In this document: piece by piece, positions 6,495-9,278 of the stretch
Numbering within the stretch: the first letter of the stretch is position 1
Layout: each line of letters begins with the position of its first letter
Source: Natrialbaceae archaeon Tc-Br11_E2g1
GTDB lineage: Archaea > Halobacteriota > Halobacteria > Halobacteriales > Natrialbaceae
Direction: 5' to 3'
Assembly (NCBI GenBank): GCA_001564255.1
Contig: LKNC01000090.1
Location: 1 to 9,278 of the forward strand
Length of the DNA: 9,278 nucleotides
Position numbers and translations under genes: made by a program
Notes under the pieces: model-generated
Databases searched by the model: none
Told to the model about the DNA's origin: nothing
The model's input: the letters and a program-made list of their open reading frames with translations, nothing else

Positions 6495-6566
6495 CCGACC
6501 CGCGTGGTCGGCTTTGCCTCGACGGAACCCACAGGGACGACGACGGGCCGCTGACGGGCCGGATGG

Positions 6567-6608
6567 TGCATGAGTGCAGCCGACATGCATATACACGAAC
6601 GTGGATAT
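6567..6608 (+). promoter_or_regulatory. Palindrome cluster upstream of purF
   Basis: Two inverted repeats lie 42-83 bases before the purF TATA box. TGCATG (6567-6572) and CATGCA (6584-6589) are 11 bases apart. ATATACACG (6589-6597) and CGTGGATAT (6600-6608) match at 8 of 9 positions around AA. The rest of the 187-base gap 6495-6681 is GC-rich with no supported gene. The position just upstream of the basal promoter suggests a regulator site, but no regulator is encoded nearby. Confidence 0.4.
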
Positions 6609-6649
6609 TCCAGGGTCCGAGAGCTGCTCCGGAGAGCACAAACAAGGGC

Positions 6650-6658
6650 TTTTTTATC
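6650..6658 (+). promoter_or_regulatory. TATA-like box for purF
   Basis: TTTTTTATC is the strongest T/A-rich element in the 6495-6681 gap, centred about 28 bases before ATG 6682. This supports a leaderless start there. For ATG 6721 it would imply a leader of roughly 39 bases, which has no well-placed Shine-Dalgarno (GGAG at 6697-6700 is 20 bases away). Confidence 0.62.
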
Positions 6659-6681
6659 CGCCGGCACCCCTACGGACTCAC

Positions 6682-8193
6682 ATGACCCACGGGCGGGGAG
6701 AGAATCCCCAGCGAACTGGGATGACCGAGAAGTGTGGCGTGGTCGGCGTCTCACTCGACGGACGGGAGGCGACGCGACCGCTTTACTATGCACTGTACGC
6801 GCTCCAACACCGTGGCCAGGAGTCGGCCGGAATCGTCACCCACGACGGCTTCCAGCAACACAGCCACGTCGAGATGGGGCTGGTCGGCGACGCCTTCGAC
6901 CCGAGTGACCTCGAGGGGCTGGCCGGCGCTGCGGGGATCGGTCACGTCCGCTACCCGACGGCGGGCAGCGTCGACTCCTCGTGTGCCCAGCCGTTTTCGG
7001 TCTCGTTCAAGAGCGGCTCGCTCGGTCTCTCCCACAACGGGAACCTCGTCAACGCCGAGGAGATCCGCGACGATCTGGCCGGGAAAGGCCACGCCTTCAC
7101 GAGCGACGGCGACACCGAGGTCATCGCCCACGACCTCGCACGGAACCTACTCGAGGAGGATCTCGTCCGGGCGGTCAAACACACGATGCAGCGGATCCAC
7201 GGCTCCTATTCGCTCACGATCAGCCACGACGACACCATCCTCGGCGTTCGGGACCCACAGGGGAACCGTCCGCTGTGTATCGGGAAACTCGAGGACGGCT
7301 ACGTCATCGCCTCCGAATCGGCGGCGATCGACACCTTAGACGGCGAACTCGTCCGGGACGTCCGGCCGGGCGAGCTCGTCGTCCTCCACGACGACGGGCA
7401 GGGGTTTGACTCCTATCAACTCATAGAGCGCGAGCGGACCGCCCACTGTTTCTTCGAACACGTCTACTTCGCCCGCCCGGACTCGGTGATCGACGAGGAA
7501 CTCGTCTACGAAGTCCGTCGAGGACTCGGGCGAAAGCTGTGGGAGGAAAGCGGCGTCGAGACCGACGTCGTGATGCCGGTTCCGGACTCCGGACGAGCCT
7601 TCGCGTCGGGCTATGCCGACGCCGCGGATGAGACGACTGCCGACGGCCAGGCCCGCGCCGAGGGCGACGACGGCGTCGAGTTCGCCGAGGGCCTGATGAA
7701 AAACCGCTACGTCGGCCGAACGTTCATTATGCCGACACAGGACGAACGCGAGCGCGCCGTCCGCCTGAAGCTCAACCCGATCAAATCGACCGTCGAGGGC
7801 AAGACCGTCACCATCATCGACGACTCGATCGTCCGCGGGACGACCTCGAGACAGCTCGTCTCCCTGCTCAGAGACAGCGGTGCAAAGGAGGTCCACATGC
7901 GCATCGGTGCGCCGCCGATCGTTGCCCCCTGTTACATGGGCATCGACATGGCCTCCCGTGAGGAACTGATCGCCGCCGGCAACTCGACCGAGGAGATCCG
8001 CGAGGAGATTTCCGCCGACAGTCTCGCCTATCTCTCGACTGACGCCGTCGCGGAGGCGCTGAAAACCGACCACGAGGACCTCTGTCTGGGCTGTGTCACC
8101 GGCGAGTACCCCTACGACATCGAGGGCGAACCGACCGACCGCAAGGTCACACGCCCCGAAATCGGGGGGTCACGGGTTAGCGCGGACGACTGA
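6682..8193 (+). CDS. purF: Amidophosphoribosyltransferase (glutamine PRPP amidotransferase)
   Basis: A 503-residue enzyme of the first committed step of purine synthesis: it makes 5-phosphoribosylamine from PRPP and glutamine. The N-terminal glutaminase domain has the nucleophile Cys18 in EKCGVVGVS, LQHRGQESAG (41-50), GHVRYPTAG (87-95), SHNGNLVN (117-124) and DTEV (144-147). The phosphoribosyltransferase domain has CFFEHVYFARPDS (256-268), MPVPDSG (298-304), KNRYVGRTFI (340-349) and the PRPP loop IIDDSIVRGTT (378-388). Four cysteines, C256, C417, C468 and C471, stand where Bacillus-type PurF binds its 4Fe-4S cluster, so this is probably the iron-sulfur type. Cys18 must become the N terminus by removal of a propeptide: 17 residues from ATG 6682 (chosen by TATA spacing) or 4 from the in-frame ATG 6721. 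An acidic insert (about 312-333) separates SGYAD from EGLMKNRY. The gene is complete and likely monocistronic. Confidence 0.97.
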   Translation: MTHGRGENPQRTGMTEKCGVVGVSLDGREATRPLYYALYALQHRGQESAGIVTHDGFQQHSHVEMGLVGDAFDPSDLEGLAGAAGIGHVRYPTAGSVDSSCAQPFSVSFKSGSLGLSHNGNLVNAEEIRDDLAGKGHAFTSDGDTEVIAHDLARNLLEEDLVRAVKHTMQRIHGSYSLTISHDDTILGVRDPQGNRPLCIGKLEDGYVIASESAAIDTLDGELVRDVRPGELVVLHDDGQGFDSYQLIERERTAHCFFEHVYFARPDSVIDEELVYEVRRGLGRKLWEESGVETDVVMPVPDSGRAFASGYADAADETTADGQARAEGDDGVEFAEGLMKNRYVGRTFIMPTQDERERAVRLKLNPIKSTVEGKTVTIIDDSIVRGTTSRQLVSLLRDSGAKEVHMRIGAPPIVAPCYMGIDMASREELIAAGNSTEEIREEISADSLAYLSTDAVAEALKTDHEDLCLGCVTGEYPYDIEGEPTDRKVTRPEIGGSRVSADD

Positions 8194-8227
8194 CGGCCTC
8201 GCACACGGATGCGCTTTTCGGTCGTGA

Positions 8228-8268
8228 CTTCGTTTAGGTCCCTCTGGTCACAAGGTAGAGCTACGAAG
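8228..8268 (+). other. Imperfect hairpin in the purF 3' intergenic region
   Basis: In the 203-base gap 8194-8396, the unbroken right arm AGAGCTACGAAG (8257-8268) pairs with a left arm split by two bulges: CTTCGT (8228-8233), AG (8236-8237) and CTCT (8242-8245). A short TTTT at 8215-8218 precedes it. It might shape the purF mRNA 3' end. I could not fold any tRNA here and see no Shine-Dalgarno-led small gene. Confidence 0.25.
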
Positions 8269-8294
8269 GGAGTTTCCTCGCGTCCTCCGCCCTC

Positions 8295-8367
8295 GAGTCC
8301 CGACTCCGGGTCGGTCTCGGGTGGGCGGTTGGAGGCTGCAGTCCGCGACTCCACCAGCGCGGGAGTC
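8295..8367 (+). repeat. Cluster of four GAGTC/GACTC half-sites
   Basis: GAGTC (8295-8299) and GACTC (8302-8306) form an inverted repeat with a CC spacer; GACTCC (8347-8352) and GGAGTC (8362-8367) form a second one with a 9-base spacer. The last copy runs into the TATA-like box of the following gene. The arrangement would suit a repressor or activator site, though the background GC content and the common CTCGAGTC context raise the chance of coincidence. Confidence 0.35.
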
Positions 8368-8374
8368 TTATCTT
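8366..8374 (+). promoter_or_regulatory. TATA-like box for the 246-residue protein gene
   Basis: TCTTATCTT is the only T/A-rich run close upstream of the gene; its centre is about 27 bases before ATG 8397, consistent with leaderless transcription and favouring that ATG over the GTG at 8394. Confidence 0.55.
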
Positions 8375-8396
8375 CGGCGGGCCCGTACCCGAAGTG

Positions 8397-9137
8397 ATGG
8401 TTCACCCAGTTTCACGTCGGATCGCGACAGTCGAACGCGACCTCGAGCGTCGGGGGTTCGCCCTCGAGCCGGGGGAGGCCGCGACGACGGCCGTCGACGG
8501 TCCCACGGACCTGACCGGCGTCGACGCGCCAGTCCACCTCGTCCACCTCGCCGACGGGTCACCCATGACGATCGTCTCGGCGATCGCCAACGCCGCCCAC
8601 GAGCGGCGAGTTCCGGTGCTCGTCGCCGATCGGTGGGTAGACGAGGAGAGTCGGGACGTGTTGGGGCGGCCGTTCTTGCTCGCCGGCCGAAACGACGGCG
8701 CTCGGGAGTTTTATCCCATCGAGGATCGCATCAGGCTCGCGGACGACAGCCTCGCGTGTGTCGGGTCCCACGGACGGATGGAGTGGGCCGAGACGGCGAC
8801 CGAGTCGGACGATCCCGAACTGCGTCTCGACGTCGGTGGCGAACCCGTCGCCGTTCTCGACTCCGTCGACGAACTGTGCTGTCCCGGCCCCGACCCGACG
8901 GCCTTCGAGTATCGGTACAGCCGTGGTGACGATGGAACCCTGCGCGTTTTCCGTGGAGGACGGACCGTGGGTCGGTACACGAGCTTCCGGTCGATGCGGA
9001 CGGACGGGTTCCGTCCCGTCCCCCTCCCGCTCGTGCCCGAACATCACGTTCGCCGGAACGGCCATCTGGCGCGTGCAGTCCGCATCGCCTCCGTCGAAGG
9101 GGATCGGGTCGAGTACAGTACGTGGCGGTCCGATTGA
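8397..9137 (+). CDS. Uncharacterised protein, probably haloarchaeal-specific
   Basis: A 246-residue acidic soluble protein that I do not recognise. The N terminus (1-25) is a charged helix with ERDLERRGF. Residues 45-90 suggest an alpha/beta unit: strand VHLVHLADG, helix MTIVSAIANAAHERR, strand VPVLVADRWVDEE. A Cys-Cys pair lies at 161-162 (ELCCPGPDP), with one more Cys at 121. The C-terminal part has the motif-like stretches FEYRYSRGDDGTLRVF (170-185), GRYTSFRSMRTDGFRPVPL (192-210) and LVPEHHVRRNGH (212-223), whose unusual composition suggests a conserved family core. There is no signal peptide, membrane segment or catalytic signature I can name. Codon use and acidity match the neighbours, so it is a real gene. 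The start is set by the TATA box at 8366-8374; GTG 8394 would add one residue. It follows purF by 203 bases with its own promoter, so a purine link is not implied. Confidence 0.75.
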   Translation: MVHPVSRRIATVERDLERRGFALEPGEAATTAVDGPTDLTGVDAPVHLVHLADGSPMTIVSAIANAAHERRVPVLVADRWVDEESRDVLGRPFLLAGRNDGAREFYPIEDRIRLADDSLACVGSHGRMEWAETATESDDPELRLDVGGEPVAVLDSVDELCCPGPDPTAFEYRYSRGDDGTLRVFRGGRTVGRYTSFRSMRTDGFRPVPLPLVPEHHVRRNGHLARAVRIASVEGDRVEYSTWRSD

Positions 9138-9162
9138 CCGACAGTATCACTACCGTTCCAAT

Positions 9163-9181
9163 TTTCAGTAGCTTTCAGTAG
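9163..9181 (+). repeat. Tandem direct repeat TTTCAGTAG
   Basis: TTTCAGTAG occurs at 9163-9171 and again at 9173-9181, a period of 10 bases, or about one DNA turn. Two more CAGTA copies lie at 9116-9120 and 9142-9146, and GTACAC occurs at 9181-9186 and 9199-9204. The whole stretch 9138-9278 is noticeably richer in A/T than the genes before it and carries no supported coding region; an ATG at 9274-9276 is too near the edge to judge. It may be the control region of a gene beyond the window. Confidence 0.45.
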
Positions 9182-9278
9182 TACACCGTAAGAAACGGGT
9201 ACACTGTTGGACGACTGGGCCACGTCCATCGCTGCTATCCGCATTCGACTCGGGCACGGCGACAGCAGGCGCTATGAC

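Noticed and set aside
6570..6908. A small + strand frame starting in the purF upstream region.
   Set aside because: It runs across the purF promoter and into purF in another frame; the sequence turns into shadow-like Arg/Pro composition and has no ribosome binding site.
8194..8396. A tRNA or small structured RNA gene after purF.
   Set aside because: No cloverleaf with T-loop and acceptor arms could be built; only an imperfect hairpin is visible.
9274..9278. A start codon of a next gene at the right edge.
   Set aside because: Two codons at most are visible and no TATA-like box stands about 27 bases before it.
1..9278. A new defence, mobile or multi-gene system.
   Set aside because: The genes have separate promoters, mixed strands and mostly housekeeping functions; no transposase, integrase, toxin-antitoxin, nuclease or repeat array was seen.

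Overview
The window looks like haloarchaeal (class Halobacteria) chromosome. Three things point that way: very high GC with GC-rich third codon positions; acidic, Asp/Glu-rich proteins; and short T-rich TATA-like boxes 25-30 bases upstream of start codons with almost no Shine-Dalgarno sequences, as expected for leaderless archaeal mRNAs. The hexamer CTCGAG is also greatly over-represented (more than 40 copies by eye). I see no mobile element, CRISPR array, rRNA or tRNA.

Layout. Bases 1-263 are the 3' end of a + strand VWA-domain gene, most like the C terminus of a Mg/Co-chelatase D-type subunit. Then come a TrxR-like single-domain FAD protein (318-1100), bifunctional CoaBC for coenzyme A synthesis (1138-2334) and a multi-pass membrane protein with a Trp/Asp-rich tail (2481-3278). 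A minus-strand block follows: glycerate 2-kinase (3279-4607), whose stop codon directly abuts the stop of the membrane gene, and a short-chain dehydrogenase with an acidic N-terminal extension (4731-5678). The + strand resumes with a metallo-beta-lactamase-like protein whose metal motif is degenerate (5811-6494), the purine enzyme PurF (6682-8190 plus stop to 8193) and an unrecognised 246-residue protein (8397-9137). The last 141 bases are AT-richer and hold short direct repeats; no gene is assigned there.

How the genes fit together. Each complete gene appears to have its own promoter, so this is a run of mostly single-gene units rather than an operon. The recognisable functions are central metabolism: CoA biosynthesis, glycerate phosphorylation into lower glycolysis, and the first committed step of purine synthesis. 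I found no convincing sign of a new multi-gene system. The most useful leads are at single loci: an inverted repeat over the promoter of the degenerate MBL-like gene, a palindrome cluster upstream of purF, the altered FAD motif, and the zero-gap convergent gene pair.
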